DNA from: an uncultured Clostridium sp.
GTDB taxonomy: Bacteria > Bacillota > Clostridia > Clostridiales > Clostridiaceae
Length of the DNA: 64,000 nt
Direction of reading: 5' to 3'
NCBI GenBank assembly: GCA_937927335.1
Contig: CALBDU010000035.1
Coordinates: 106,273 to 170,272 of the forward strand
Both the position numbers and the translations under genes were made by a program. The notes beneath the pieces are model-generated. The model made no database searches and had not been told where the DNA came from. It saw nothing but the letters and a program-made list of their open reading frames with translations. Below, in pieces: positions 50,266-59,818 of the stretch (position 1 is its first letter; each line of letters starts with the position of its first letter).

Positions 50266-51942
50266 ATGCTCCAGGCATATATCTCCCATTATAACTCCAT
50301 TGATATTCCCCTGATTATCCTTGTAAGGCATTGCTATAGCTATACAGTAATTATAGGATACATTTGATATATAAGGTTCCGTGGTGAAATTCCTGCCAAG
50401 CACTGCCTCTTTAAAGTATGGCCTGAAGGAAAAATCATTGTGATTCTTATCTACAGGCATATTAGCTGACCTCATAATACCATTGCCATCAATCAAGCCA
50501 ATATATTCAAACTGGCTGTAGGTTTTGGCCATAGACTCCAGAAAGCTTCCGGCATCGTCCATACTGATTCCCTTTGAATTAAGCTCAGAGGTTATGGTCT
50601 TTAGAATATCAAAGCCTTCTCTTATGATCTTATTTTCATTTTCTCCAACCTTCATATTATTGATGTATTCATTCAGCTTCAGGTCAATATCATCTGCTGC
50701 TTCATCCATTTTTTCAACGAGCTTGGACATTTCCTGCATAGATGCCGATTGCTCCTCTGCAGCAGCAGAAACCTCCTCTGTAAAAGCAACCGCCTCCTGG
50801 GTGCTAAGTACGATATTTTCAACCAGTTTGCTGACACTGCTGGTCATGTTTGATGTTTCCGCGGCCAAAGCTTCAATTTCATTTATGGACTGCACCGTGA
50901 GCCTTGTGGACTTCACTATATTTTCATAGGACTCCCTTGAGCTGTCAGCATATTTTATGTCCTCATCAATTTCACTAACCTGAGTTTGTGTCTCCTGTGT
51001 TATTTTCTCTATGGTTTTTGTTATGTTTTCTATAAGCTTTCTAATTTCATCAGCTGATTCCGAAGACTGCTCAGCAAGCTTTCTTACCTCATCTGCAACC
51101 ACAGAGAAGCCTCTTCCCTGTTCACCTGCCCTGGCAGCCTCTATGGCTGCATTTAAAGCCAAGAGGTTTGTCCTTTCACTTATTTCAGTTACCACAGCTG
51201 TAATATTATTTATCTTATCCGCTTCCGCCTGGAGCTGCTGCACATTAACCGCCAGGCTGGAGCTCATCTGACCTGTCTTTCTTAGCTTATCAATTAAGCT
51301 GATAAATACTTTTTCATTATCTTGAATGGTACTAACCATTTCTTCAGCAACGGTTTGGGTTTTCTTTGCGTGATCCACTATTTTAAGTGTATCCTCCGCC
51401 ATTCTTTTTGAGCTGTCTCCAGCCATGGCCGCTGCTTCAGACTGTGTATTTGCATTTTCGGCAATTGACATAACAGAGGTTGCAATTTCCTCAGAAGCCT
51501 TCTGGGTATGTTCAGTATTTATCTGTATAGTATCCGCCAGCGTCCTGTTCTGTTCAGAAACCTGAGAAATTTCACATAATATCTTTTTGGTATTTTGGGT
51601 GGTACTATTAATATTATCTGCCAGTACCCTGGATAAACCATGTCCTTTTACCCTAACTGCCAATTCACCTTTTGATATTCTGCCTATCTTTTCTTTAAAG
51701 TCCATCAGGTCGTTTATAACAGAGTTAACGTAAATTCCAACCAGCACCACACCCACAATTGTGCCAACAACAGCTATTACCGCAAACATAAGGGTGAGCC
51801 TTGAACTGATTTGGGCTGTAAGTCCGCTGTTCAGGGACATCTCCAACAAAGTTTTTCTTGTAATAGCAGATAGTACCGCTCCGGAGACAACAAATATTCC
51901 TCCGATAATTAAAGCTGCAGCTCCTATAATTTTAGCTTTCAT
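50263..51942 (-). CDS. Methyl-accepting chemotaxis protein with C-terminal Cache-like domain
   Basis: A 559-residue receptor of unusual order. Two membrane helices (~5-27 and ~45-68) lie close together with almost no extracytoplasmic loop. They are followed by HAMP (~70-120), the signalling hairpin (tip NLLALNAAIEAARAGEQGRG) and then, at ~440-559, a Cache/PDC-like segment: GLIDGNGIMRSANMP, FSFRPYFKEAVLGRNFTTEP and NVSYNYCIAIAMPY. That sensor normally sits outside the membrane before the helices; here topology places it in the cytoplasm. The ATG at 51942 is chosen over 51981 because GAGGG precedes it. Confidence 0.88.
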   Translation of the reverse strand: MKAKIIGAAALIIGGIFVVSGAVLSAITRKTLLEMSLNSGLTAQISSRLTLMFAVIAVVGTIVGVVLVGIYVNSVINDLMDFKEKIGRISKGELAVRVKGHGLSRVLADNINSTTQNTKKILCEISQVSEQNRTLADTIQINTEHTQKASEEIATSVMSIAENANTQSEAAAMAGDSSKRMAEDTLKIVDHAKKTQTVAEEMVSTIQDNEKVFISLIDKLRKTGQMSSSLAVNVQQLQAEADKINNITAVVTEISERTNLLALNAAIEAARAGEQGRGFSVVADEVRKLAEQSSESADEIRKLIENITKTIEKITQETQTQVSEIDEDIKYADSSRESYENIVKSTRLTVQSINEIEALAAETSNMTSSVSKLVENIVLSTQEAVAFTEEVSAAAEEQSASMQEMSKLVEKMDEAADDIDLKLNEYINNMKVGENENKIIREGFDILKTITSELNSKGISMDDAGSFLESMAKTYSQFEYIGLIDGNGIMRSANMPVDKNHNDFSFRPYFKEAVLGRNFTTEPYISNVSYNYCIAIAMPYKDNQGNINGVIMGDICLEH

Positions 51943-52113
51943 TTGTACCACGCCCTCTCTAGTCAAAAAATTAACTTTCAATAATTATTTTAGTTAGACT
52001 CAATAATTAATTATACCATATTTTTCATATTAAAACAGTAACGCAGCATAATTTCAATGTATTTCTAACAATTATTTAAAAATATACTTATTTTTTATTT
52101 AACAAAGAATTTT

Positions 52114-55100
52114 TTATATATCAATTATTTCACCAGTGTGAAAAAGGTACAAATATTTTTCTTTTATTTTTTTCCCGGTTACCTTAGCCAATGCATTTGC
52201 ATACAGCTCAACCTGCCTCTTGTATTTTTCAGCAATTTCAGCGCTATTATCCACATAGTCAGTTTTATAGTCCAGCAGCACCAATCCGTCCTGCTCCTCA
52301 AAATAGCAGTCTATAATACCCTGAAGAACTATTTTTTCATTTTTATACTCTTCCGAATCAAGCTCAGGATAAACCTCTGCTGCTGATAGCTCTATAAAGA
52401 AGGGAACTTCTCTTTTTAAATTCACAGAGGCAGCCATCCTTTTGCCTAGATTAGTATTAAAGAAATCCATAATTTTTTCTGCAGATACCCAGTTCATCTC
52501 TTCCTTTGTGATGAACTCCTTATTAACCATATCCAGCAGTTGTTCCCGGATTTCCTCTATAGCGATCCTGTCCAAATTCAAGTGCTGCATCACAAGATGC
52601 ATTATAGTTCCTCTTTCAGCTCCTGAAGGACCTCTTCTCTTTTCCAGGAAGGAAGGCTTTTTTAGATTCTGCTGCTGAATTTGATCTCCAGCTTTTAACT
52701 CTGAAACGGAAATTTTTGCTGGTATCCTTCCAAGCTTAAGGTATTTATATTCCCACTGCAGCCTTCTATTTACCTCCTTGTCAATTCCCCCATCGGTAAT
52801 TTCCATATCTAGATCTAAAACAGGTATAATTTCCTTATCTTCCCCGCAGCCCTTTGTAACTTCATGTTTATCCCACATTTTTATGCTCCAGTCTGATTTA
52901 ATTCCTGAAGCAAGAGCAGTAAGTTCCGATCCTCCTCCAAGCTCTCTGATTATTCCTCCTCCTGTGCTACGTGCAGCAACAGCACCAAGCCAATCCATAA
53001 AGCTTTTTGAGTTTAAAAGATAATATTCCGATATTTTTTCCGCGGTTTTATCAACACCGTCACACCACTTTTCACACTGTCTGCCAAGATTCTTTACTGT
53101 GCCTGTTATTATCAGCTTTTCTTTAGCCCTTGTAAAGGCTACGTATAGTATCCTCATTTCTTCAGACAGGGTCTCTTTTTTAATTTGTTTTCTTATTACC
53201 TGCTTCACCAGGGTTGGATAGCTTATTCTCCTGCCATAATCCACATAGTCAGGTCCAAACCCTAATTCCTGATGGAATAATATGCTTTGGTTCATATCCA
53301 TCAAATTAAACCCCTTTCCTGTGCCAGCCAGGATAACTACTGGGAATTCAAGCCCTTTGCTTTTATGTATGCTCATTATTCGCACCACATCTTCATTTTC
53401 CCCCAGTATTTTTGCACTGCCCATATCTCCGCTGCTGTTCTTTAGTTTATCTATAAAATTTATGAAGTTAAACAAGCCCTTGTAGCTGGTTTTTTCAAAC
53501 TCTCGTGCTCTTTGAAACAGCAGTCTTAAATTTGCCTGCCGCTGAACACCCTGAGGAAGGGACCCCACATAGCTGTAATAGGAGGTTTCAGAATATAAAT
53601 ACCATATAAATTCGTCTACAGGAACATATAAAGCTCTTTTTCTCCATGTCCTTAGCCTGTTTAAAAAGGATTCCACCTTGTTTTTCAGGCTTTCATCAGA
53701 TATCTCACAGCCCCTGCAAATTTCGTAAAAGCTTAATTTATTGTCAAGACTTCTTAAATCTATAAGCTCCTCAGGACTGAATGCAAATATGGGTGACCTC
53801 ATTAAGGCTATCAATGGTATATCCTGCAGAGGATTGTCTATAGCCTGCAGCAGTGACATAATGGTCTTTATTTCTGTGGTTTCAAAATAACCTGTGGAGG
53901 TATCTGCAAATACAGGAATACCTTCTGCAGATAATTCCTCTAAATAAACCTTAGCCCATTTTTCTGTAGCTCTCATCAGGATAACTATATCCCTCCAGGT
54001 TACCTTTCTTGAATTTTTCAAAGACCTGTCATAAACCTGAAAGTCGGAATCCATTAGTTCCTTTATCCTTATAGCTGCCATTCTGGCTTCCAGCTGAATG
54101 CTGTCCAGGTCCTCCTCTTCACCTTCATCATTATCCAAAGCTTCCCCATCAGTATTTGCTGTGCCATTTCTATCCATTATATGGAGCTCAATGTGGTACT
54201 GGTTTTCCGGATAGTCAGCACCTGCCTCCAGCATTTCTCCACTGTTATATTCAAGTTCTCCAAGGCTTTCTGACATAAGCTGCCTGAAAACAAAATTTAC
54301 GCCGTCAATAATCTCTCTTCTGCTTCTAAAATTTTTAAACAGCTTTATTTTCTTTCCAGGTTCACCAACACTGGTGCCATATTCATTGTATTTACTAAGG
54401 AACAGCTCCGGCCTTGCATGTCTGAACCTGTAAATGCTCTGCTTAACATCTCCCACCATGAATATGTTGCCAGGCTCCTTCCTGCTTATCATATTCATAA
54501 TAACCTCCTGCACCATATTGCTGTCCTGGTACTCGTCAATGAGTATCTCTTCAAACATATTCCTGTAAACACGAGCTGTTTCGGAAGGTTCTCCGTTATC
54601 ACTGAAAATGTTAAGGGTAAAATGTTCGATATCATTAAAGTCAATAATTCCTCTTTCCCTCTTTTTAAGTGAAAACCTTCTGTTAAATTCAACAGTGAGG
54701 TTTGAAAGGGTCTTAAGATTAGGATACATTTCCCTCAGTTTGCCTTCAACCTCCAGGCCATAATTGAAAATACCTGAAGCTGTATTCACCAGGGTCTTTT
54801 TCACATCATCACGGATAGCTTTAACCTTTTCTCTTAATTCCCTGGCTGTGCCCTCAAGCTTCCTGGAGGGCATTGTATCAAAGCTAAGTTTTCTGAAGCC
54901 TTCCTGAAACTCCTTCCAGCATTGACACTGACACAGCATGGTTACTGCTGATACATCCTTTTCCAGCACAGCTCTGTAGAAATCAAGAACTTCGCAGCCC
55001 TTAATGATGTCCAGGGCCTTGTATAGCCTCTTAAGACAACCTTGAAGCTCCAGTTTTAAATCCTTTATAATTATTTTGGCCCAGCTTGAACAGCCAAATT

Positions 55101-55716
55101 GAAACTCCTCACTTAAGTTGAAATCCTCAGCTATGTCTTCCAGCCACTGCTCTGGCCAGGGTGTGCTGATGGCAAACCTGTAAAGGTTCAGGATTATTTT
55201 CTGTACCTTTCTGTCATCCCTTTCACCGTAAGCATTTATCAGGTTGATAAATTCCGGGGAGCTATGTTCAAAGCTATCCTCAAAGAGCTCCTCCATAACC
55301 TCCTCTTTTAGAAGTACGGACTCTGTTTCATCGCAAACTCTGAAATTAGGATCAATATCCAATAAATGATAATTACTTCTTATCACACTGAGACAGAAGG
55401 AATGTATTGTCATAACATTAGCCCTGTTTAATAAAGCAAGCTGTCTTTGTAGTGCCTTTTCCTCCGGCCTTTTTTCCAGCTCACGGATTAAGGCATCTCC
55501 GATTCTTTCCCTCATTTCAGCTGCAGCGGCATTTGTAAATGTAACCACTAAAAGCCTGTCGATATCCACCGGGTTCTTATCATCCAAAAGCTTTTGGATT
55601 ATCCTTTCAACCAAAACTGCTGTTTTGCCGGCCCCTGCCCCTGCTGCTACCAGCAGGTTGCAGCCAGCGTCACTGATTGCTTCCATTTGTTCTTTTGTCC
55701 ATTTTGTTGTTTCCAT
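52114..55716 (-). CDS. addA: ATP-dependent helicase/nuclease subunit A
   Basis: A 1200-residue UvrD-like helicase with a C-terminal RecB-family nuclease, half of the AddAB complex that resects double-strand breaks. Walker A is AGAGAGKTAVL (Lys31), then ILIDEYQDSN (motif II), VGDVKQSIYRFRHARPELF (motif III), RIMSIHKSKGLEFPVVIL and LYVAFTRAKEKLI (V-VI). The nuclease Asp/Lys centre is in GLVLLDYKTDYV near the end. Start: ATG 55716 behind GGGTGG; upstream in-frame codons to 55848 overlap the DUF2207 gene. addB, normally adjacent and upstream, is not here. Confidence 0.95.
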   Translation of the reverse strand: METTKWTKEQMEAISDAGCNLLVAAGAGAGKTAVLVERIIQKLLDDKNPVDIDRLLVVTFTNAAAAEMRERIGDALIRELEKRPEEKALQRQLALLNRANVMTIHSFCLSVIRSNYHLLDIDPNFRVCDETESVLLKEEVMEELFEDSFEHSSPEFINLINAYGERDDRKVQKIILNLYRFAISTPWPEQWLEDIAEDFNLSEEFQFGCSSWAKIIIKDLKLELQGCLKRLYKALDIIKGCEVLDFYRAVLEKDVSAVTMLCQCQCWKEFQEGFRKLSFDTMPSRKLEGTARELREKVKAIRDDVKKTLVNTASGIFNYGLEVEGKLREMYPNLKTLSNLTVEFNRRFSLKKRERGIIDFNDIEHFTLNIFSDNGEPSETARVYRNMFEEILIDEYQDSNMVQEVIMNMISRKEPGNIFMVGDVKQSIYRFRHARPELFLSKYNEYGTSVGEPGKKIKLFKNFRSRREIIDGVNFVFRQLMSESLGELEYNSGEMLEAGADYPENQYHIELHIMDRNGTANTDGEALDNDEGEEEDLDSIQLEARMAAIRIKELMDSDFQVYDRSLKNSRKVTWRDIVILMRATEKWAKVYLEELSAEGIPVFADTSTGYFETTEIKTIMSLLQAIDNPLQDIPLIALMRSPIFAFSPEELIDLRSLDNKLSFYEICRGCEISDESLKNKVESFLNRLRTWRKRALYVPVDEFIWYLYSETSYYSYVGSLPQGVQRQANLRLLFQRAREFEKTSYKGLFNFINFIDKLKNSSGDMGSAKILGENEDVVRIMSIHKSKGLEFPVVILAGTGKGFNLMDMNQSILFHQELGFGPDYVDYGRRISYPTLVKQVIRKQIKKETLSEEMRILYVAFTRAKEKLIITGTVKNLGRQCEKWCDGVDKTAEKISEYYLLNSKSFMDWLGAVAARSTGGGIIRELGGGSELTALASGIKSDWSIKMWDKHEVTKGCGEDKEIIPVLDLDMEITDGGIDKEVNRRLQWEYKYLKLGRIPAKISVSELKAGDQIQQQNLKKPSFLEKRRGPSGAERGTIMHLVMQHLNLDRIAIEEIREQLLDMVNKEFITKEEMNWVSAEKIMDFFNTNLGKRMAASVNLKREVPFFIELSAAEVYPELDSEEYKNEKIVLQGIIDCYFEEQDGLVLLDYKTDYVDNSAEIAEKYKRQVELYANALAKVTGKKIKEKYLYLFHTGEIIDI

Positions 55717-55738
55717 ATTAACCACCCTTAAAGCCTCC

Positions 55739-57505
55739 TTAGAAGCCTCCTGCTCCCCCGCCACCAGCACCGCCGCTTGAGCTGCTGCTTCCGGAGTCGG
55801 ATGATCCGCTTGAGCCAAAGGCCGAATTAAAGCTGTCATTGAATGCATTGCTGTTACTATCAGTACTCATTGCAAAGTACCAGTACAGCCAAAAATAATT
55901 TGCATTATTATACTGTTGTTGTGTATATTTATTCTTGTACCTGATAAATGTATTTTTATCCATTCCTAACGCTAATGCATATGGAAGATACGCCTCCATT
56001 ATATAGGAATCCTCATTTTCCTTGTAGTATTTTCTGAATTTCCTCCATCTATGGTAAAGTATCTCTCCATAGTCACTACGTCGATAAATAGTTCTCATAC
56101 CATATATAAACATTGCTATGCTGAGGAATGTACATATTACTCCGTAATTGCTCCCAAGTACTATAAACACAAAGGATAGCACAAACATCACTGCAGAAAA
56201 TACTACTGTTCCAACACCATATTTTTTACCTGCCTCATGAAAATATCCGCGCTTTTGAGCTTCATTTTTAACAAGGGTTTTCCATTGGTTAAAATTTGCT
56301 GTAAAGCCTTTGATGTTTTTCTTGCTGTTTTCCTGTATATCTGACAGCCACACCGTGCTGCCATCCCCTATTTTTTCTATGAGCCAGGCTATGAGAAATC
56401 TCTCATGGTCCAGCAGCTCAATATCTGCAGGTTTATCCTTAGTTATAGCAAAGTCTGAATACTTATTATTTCTGCCAAAGTTCCCTTCAGTGTTTTCCAG
56501 CTTTATATAACCCTTCCTGCTCAAATCCAGCAGTGTTGCCAGTATATCCCCGGTGCCGGTAAAATTGGAATAAAGTCTTTTCATAACTGCAGGTGTGCAA
56601 TCCTCTGGCAATATATCGTAGAAATTATCAGGATTATATTTATCCTTTCTTCTTAGTTTCATGGAAACAAATAAAAATGCAGCTGCTGCACATATGATTA
56701 AGACAATTACCCCGAAATCGGCCAGCTTCCTTAATTGAGTTTTTTGGGCTGCATCCTGCTGAAGCTGGTGTGAATATGTATTTTCCTCAGAAATAATTCT
56801 GTTGTATCCGTCCGTATCAACAAACCTCGAAGACAGCCCCACATATTCTGCAGGAAAAACAGTTCTTATTGCCGCCGGCTGCCCTGAATCAACTGCTGAA
56901 GCCCTGGCTTTGATTAAATTACCTGACTGCTCCAAAATTCCTCCTTCAGGTCCATGCCAAAAGGCCTTTATATCCCTGCCAGCCTCAGGAAGCTGCAGTG
57001 TTATAGCAAACTTTTCTATTTTAGTTTTGTTTTCAGCTCCAATGTAGTTGTAGTACAATTCTCCTGTATCCCTGTATTTAACTGCCACATTCAAAACCCG
57101 GTATCGGAGCCTGAAGGTTTTTTCTTCATTATTAGAAGGAGAATAAATTTTAACCTGATCATAGGTATTGTTTTTAATTACCTGATAAACTGCAGAATCA
57201 CCGTTAGCTGCATCTTCAACCCTTTTGAAAGAGGTTTCTGTGCCGCCATTGATCTGGCTCACGCTTATATCAGCCACTCCTGAAGTATCCTTCAGGTATA
57301 TTTCCCTGAAAACACCGTTATATTTTGAACTGAACTTAAAGCTTATATCTTCAGTTATGCTCAGCGATCCATCTCTATTCAAAACGGAACCAACGGTCCA
57401 GGATGTAATTTTAAGTCCATCCTCTGCAGCTGCAGTGGAATTAATAGAAAATATTAATATTAAGCATAGTATGGAAAATAATACTGCCTGGCGGATTTTT
57501 TTCAA
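55739..57505 (-). CDS. DUF2207 membrane protein with Gly/Ser-rich tail
   Basis: A 588-residue exported membrane protein. Signal peptide at ~1-28 (VLFSILCLILIFSINSTAAAE), then a ~200-residue extracytoplasmic DUF2207 domain (ITSWTVGSVLNRDGSLSITE...FSSKYNGVFREIYL), helices at ~265-283 and ~435-475, and a cytoplasmic/second DUF2207 part with a winged-helix-like LLDLSRKGYIKLEN. The C-terminus is a Gly/Ser low-complexity stretch ending GGAGGGGAGGF, typical of this family. Function unknown. TTG start behind GGAGGTG. It is 22 bp upstream of addA, so co-transcribed. Confidence 0.88.
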   Translation of the reverse strand: MKKIRQAVLFSILCLILIFSINSTAAAEDGLKITSWTVGSVLNRDGSLSITEDISFKFSSKYNGVFREIYLKDTSGVADISVSQINGGTETSFKRVEDAANGDSAVYQVIKNNTYDQVKIYSPSNNEEKTFRLRYRVLNVAVKYRDTGELYYNYIGAENKTKIEKFAITLQLPEAGRDIKAFWHGPEGGILEQSGNLIKARASAVDSGQPAAIRTVFPAEYVGLSSRFVDTDGYNRIISEENTYSHQLQQDAAQKTQLRKLADFGVIVLIICAAAAFLFVSMKLRRKDKYNPDNFYDILPEDCTPAVMKRLYSNFTGTGDILATLLDLSRKGYIKLENTEGNFGRNNKYSDFAITKDKPADIELLDHERFLIAWLIEKIGDGSTVWLSDIQENSKKNIKGFTANFNQWKTLVKNEAQKRGYFHEAGKKYGVGTVVFSAVMFVLSFVFIVLGSNYGVICTFLSIAMFIYGMRTIYRRSDYGEILYHRWRKFRKYYKENEDSYIMEAYLPYALALGMDKNTFIRYKNKYTQQQYNNANYFWLYWYFAMSTDSNSNAFNDSFNSAFGSSGSSDSGSSSSSGGAGGGGAGGF

Positions 57506-57587
57506 ATCGACACCTCCAAATCGTAAATATTGTTATCTTATTTAATTATACCACAGAAAATTTACGAATTTTTTTTATTTAAATATA

Positions 57588-57616
57588 TTGCATTAGTATT
57601 AAGTATATCGTATAAT
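57588..57616 (+). promoter_or_regulatory. Promoter for the GNAT gene
   Basis: TTGCAT (57588-57593), 17-nt spacer, TATAAT (57611-57616). Confidence 0.7.
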
Positions 57617-57650
57617 TATTCATATTAATATATATATTGGGGGTAGATAC

Positions 57651-58163
57651 ATGGAAAATATATTCGTTGTAAGAAAAGCTAAAATTGAAGATGCGCCATA
57701 CATTCACGAGATAACAAAGGAAGTTTTCAAAAATTATCAGGATCAGGTAGGTATTTCGGGAAATATTGCTGCTCTTAATGAAACTATAGATGACATAATT
57801 AATGACATAAAAACCAAAGAGGTTTTCACTGCATTTTATGAAGGAAAACTGGTTGGAAGTGTGCGAATCAAGGTCAATGAGGATAAGACAGCTTATCTCA
57901 GCCGTTTTGGAGTAAATACGGATTTCCAGAGCAAAGGTGTTGGAAGAATGTTGATGGCATCTGTGGACAAGGCCATGGAGGATCTTGGAGTAACCAGCAT
58001 GTCGCTGCACACTGCATCAAAAATGTTTTCACTTGTTCGTTTCTATTACGGTCAGGGGTTCTATATAGAGTCAACCTGCAAGGATAGTGGTTATATACGA
58101 GCTTTGCTGTGTAAGGAATACAAAGCTGTGGGTATAGATGAAAATTATAACAAAGTAGTTTAA
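57651..58163 (+). CDS. GNAT-family N-acetyltransferase
   Basis: A 170-residue acetyltransferase. Acetyl-CoA pyrophosphate motif SRFGVNTDFQSKGVGRMLM (Q-x-x-G-x-G) is at ~83-101, and motif B is FYYGQGFYIES. The N-terminus VRKAKIEDAPYIHEI is a standard GNAT beginning. Substrate unknown. Monocistronic. Its stop codon overlaps a large inverted repeat. Confidence 0.88.
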   Translation: MENIFVVRKAKIEDAPYIHEITKEVFKNYQDQVGISGNIAALNETIDDIINDIKTKEVFTAFYEGKLVGSVRIKVNEDKTAYLSRFGVNTDFQSKGVGRMLMASVDKAMEDLGVTSMSLHTASKMFSLVRFYYGQGFYIESTCKDSGYIRALLCKEYKAVGIDENYNKVV

Positions 58164-58206
58164 GGGGTCTGACCCCATTCCATAAATTGGAATGGGGTCA
58201 GACCCC
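58164..58206. repeat. 19-bp perfect inverted repeat, REP/palindrome-like
   Basis: GGGGTCTGACCCCATTCCA and its exact complement are separated by TAAAT. Each arm itself contains the near-palindrome GGGGTC-T-GACCCC. There is no U tract on the plus strand. The element overlaps the GNAT stop region on one side and supplies the last codons and stop (GLGV*) of the minus-strand acyltransferase gene on the other. Palindromes of the GGGGTCTGACCCC type recur across bacterial genomes, which points to a mobile REP-like origin; that is inference. Confidence 0.8.
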
Positions 58207-58908
58207 CAATCCGTTTTTGATGATATTGTATACAATATCTGAAAGGTCCTTTTTATCCCCGGCGCTCAATTGGTCAACGTATATAGGCTTGTGCACAGTG
58301 AGCTTAAGCTGGTTGCCTCGGACCTGGTTTCCTGTTTCCAGTACCTTATAGGTTCCGTCAATGGTTACAGGTACTATTGGCGCATTAGCTTTAAGGGCAA
58401 GCTTCAGGCTTCCCTTTTTGAATTCCCCCATTTCAGAGCTGAGGCTTCTGGTGCCCTCAGGGAATAATATCATGGAGTAACCTCTTTTTATGTTTTCCGC
58501 CCCCTCATTTATAGCCTTCATACCTTCCCTCACATTGCTTCTGTCAAGATAGACCGAATGCATAGCAGTTATCCAAAAGCCTATAAGAGGATAGCTTTTA
58601 ATCTCCTTCTTGGCTATAAAGGCTGCAATTTGCTCTATGTTTGGTATTAAAAGAAAAACATCAAAAATTGCCTGATGGTTGCAGATGAATATGCAGGGTT
58701 CCTTCGGTATGTTTTCCAGTCCCTTTACAATGGAGCTGGTATTAGATATCCTCATAAAATGCCTGCACATGCCCTGAGCTGTATGATATATATACTCATC
58801 CACAGCCTTTTGGGATTCTTTCTTTAGAAATAATGTTTTAACTTTTGCTATAATGGTTTTAATAAATAAATATATTCCAAAATATATATAATAAAGTATT
58901 TTTAACAT
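58198..58908 (-). CDS. 1-acyl-sn-glycerol-3-phosphate acyltransferase (PlsC-like)
   Basis: A 236-residue membrane acyltransferase, converting lysophosphatidate to phosphatidate. One N-terminal helix. Catalytic motif NHQAIFD (H-x4-D, ~residues 76-82). Further motifs are LDRSNVREG, FPEGTRS and VPVTIDGTYKVLE. The ATG at 58908 follows GAGGAAGG and is preferred to 58938, which overlaps the lipid-kinase gene. It is third in a unit with the zinc ribbon and lipid kinase genes. Its 3' end is made by the 58164-58206 repeat. Confidence 0.92.
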   Translation of the reverse strand: MLKILYYIYFGIYLFIKTIIAKVKTLFLKKESQKAVDEYIYHTAQGMCRHFMRISNTSSIVKGLENIPKEPCIFICNHQAIFDVFLLIPNIEQIAAFIAKKEIKSYPLIGFWITAMHSVYLDRSNVREGMKAINEGAENIKRGYSMILFPEGTRSLSSEMGEFKKGSLKLALKANAPIVPVTIDGTYKVLETGNQVRGNQLKLTVHKPIYVDQLSAGDKKDLSDIVYNIIKNGLGV

Positions 58909-58912
58909 GCTG

Positions 58913-59818
58913 CTACCTTCCTCTTTGAAAAGGAACAATAAATTTAATGCCCTTTTCTATAATCTCAAAATTTATACTGCTGTTCTTTATAAGCTCGCCA
59001 TCCACATTTATCACCATGTCACGGCTGGAGTTGATTTTTATGCTTTTGCCACGAAAAAAAGATACTTCACTGATTTCATCATGGGTTCCCTTAAGAAGCT
59101 TTGGAAAAAGCACCAGCATTCTAAGCCTGCTGATCCTTGATACTGCGCATATGTCAAAGGTGCCGTCCGTTAAGTCAGCTTCCGGAGCTACCATGAACCC
59201 TCCGCCGTAAAACTTTCCGTTAGCCACCGCCAGCAAGGCGGCATTCATTTTAAAAACCCTGTTGTCTATTGATATTTCCAGGTTCCCTGCCTTATATTTT
59301 AGTATGGTAAAAATTACGCTCATCAGATATGCAAAGGCTCCTGGGAGTATTGGCATCCTTTTAAATCTACGGACATTATTTGCCACCTCAGCATCTATCC
59401 CTGCAGATGCTATATTTAGAAAATATCTGTCCTGGACCCTTCCAATATCCAGCAGCTGAACCTCTCCATTGATGGTTTCACCCAGGATATCAATATCCTT
59501 ATCCAGCTTGTGCAGACTTTTTATGAAATCATTACCGCTGCCGCAGGGAATAACCCCAAGGCTGCTTCCTGAACCTGCCATGCCGTTTAAAACCTCATTT
59601 AAGGTACCGTCTCCACCTACTGCATATATTCTATAGTTTCCAAGGCTGGTATAATGGCTTGCTATTTCAGTGGCATGCCCCGGATATTTTGTAATTTCAA
59701 TGATACATGTATTTCCGGCTTCCTTAAAATGTTCCTTAATCCTGGGAAGTATTTTTAAGGTTTTGCCCTTCTCTGCCTTTGGATTTACAATAAATAAATG
59801 CATTTGGTTTTCCATCAT
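58913..59818 (-). CDS. Diacylglycerol kinase-family lipid kinase (DgkB/YegS/BmrU)
   Basis: A 301-residue soluble lipid kinase. The nucleotide motif GGDGTLNEVLNGMAG (~68-82) and the GVIPCGSGNDF motif (~88-98) are intact, followed by NIASAGIDAEVAN and the C-terminal VDGELI. Members phosphorylate diacylglycerol or undecaprenol-like lipids. With PlsC downstream by 4 bp it suggests recycling of diacylglycerol to phosphatidate. Overlaps the upstream zinc ribbon gene by 4 bp (ATGA). Confidence 0.92.
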   Translation of the reverse strand: MMENQMHLFIVNPKAEKGKTLKILPRIKEHFKEAGNTCIIEITKYPGHATEIASHYTSLGNYRIYAVGGDGTLNEVLNGMAGSGSSLGVIPCGSGNDFIKSLHKLDKDIDILGETINGEVQLLDIGRVQDRYFLNIASAGIDAEVANNVRRFKRMPILPGAFAYLMSVIFTILKYKAGNLEISIDNRVFKMNAALLAVANGKFYGGGFMVAPEADLTDGTFDICAVSRISRLRMLVLFPKLLKGTHDEISEVSFFRGKSIKINSSRDMVINVDGELIKNSSINFEIIEKGIKFIVPFQRGR

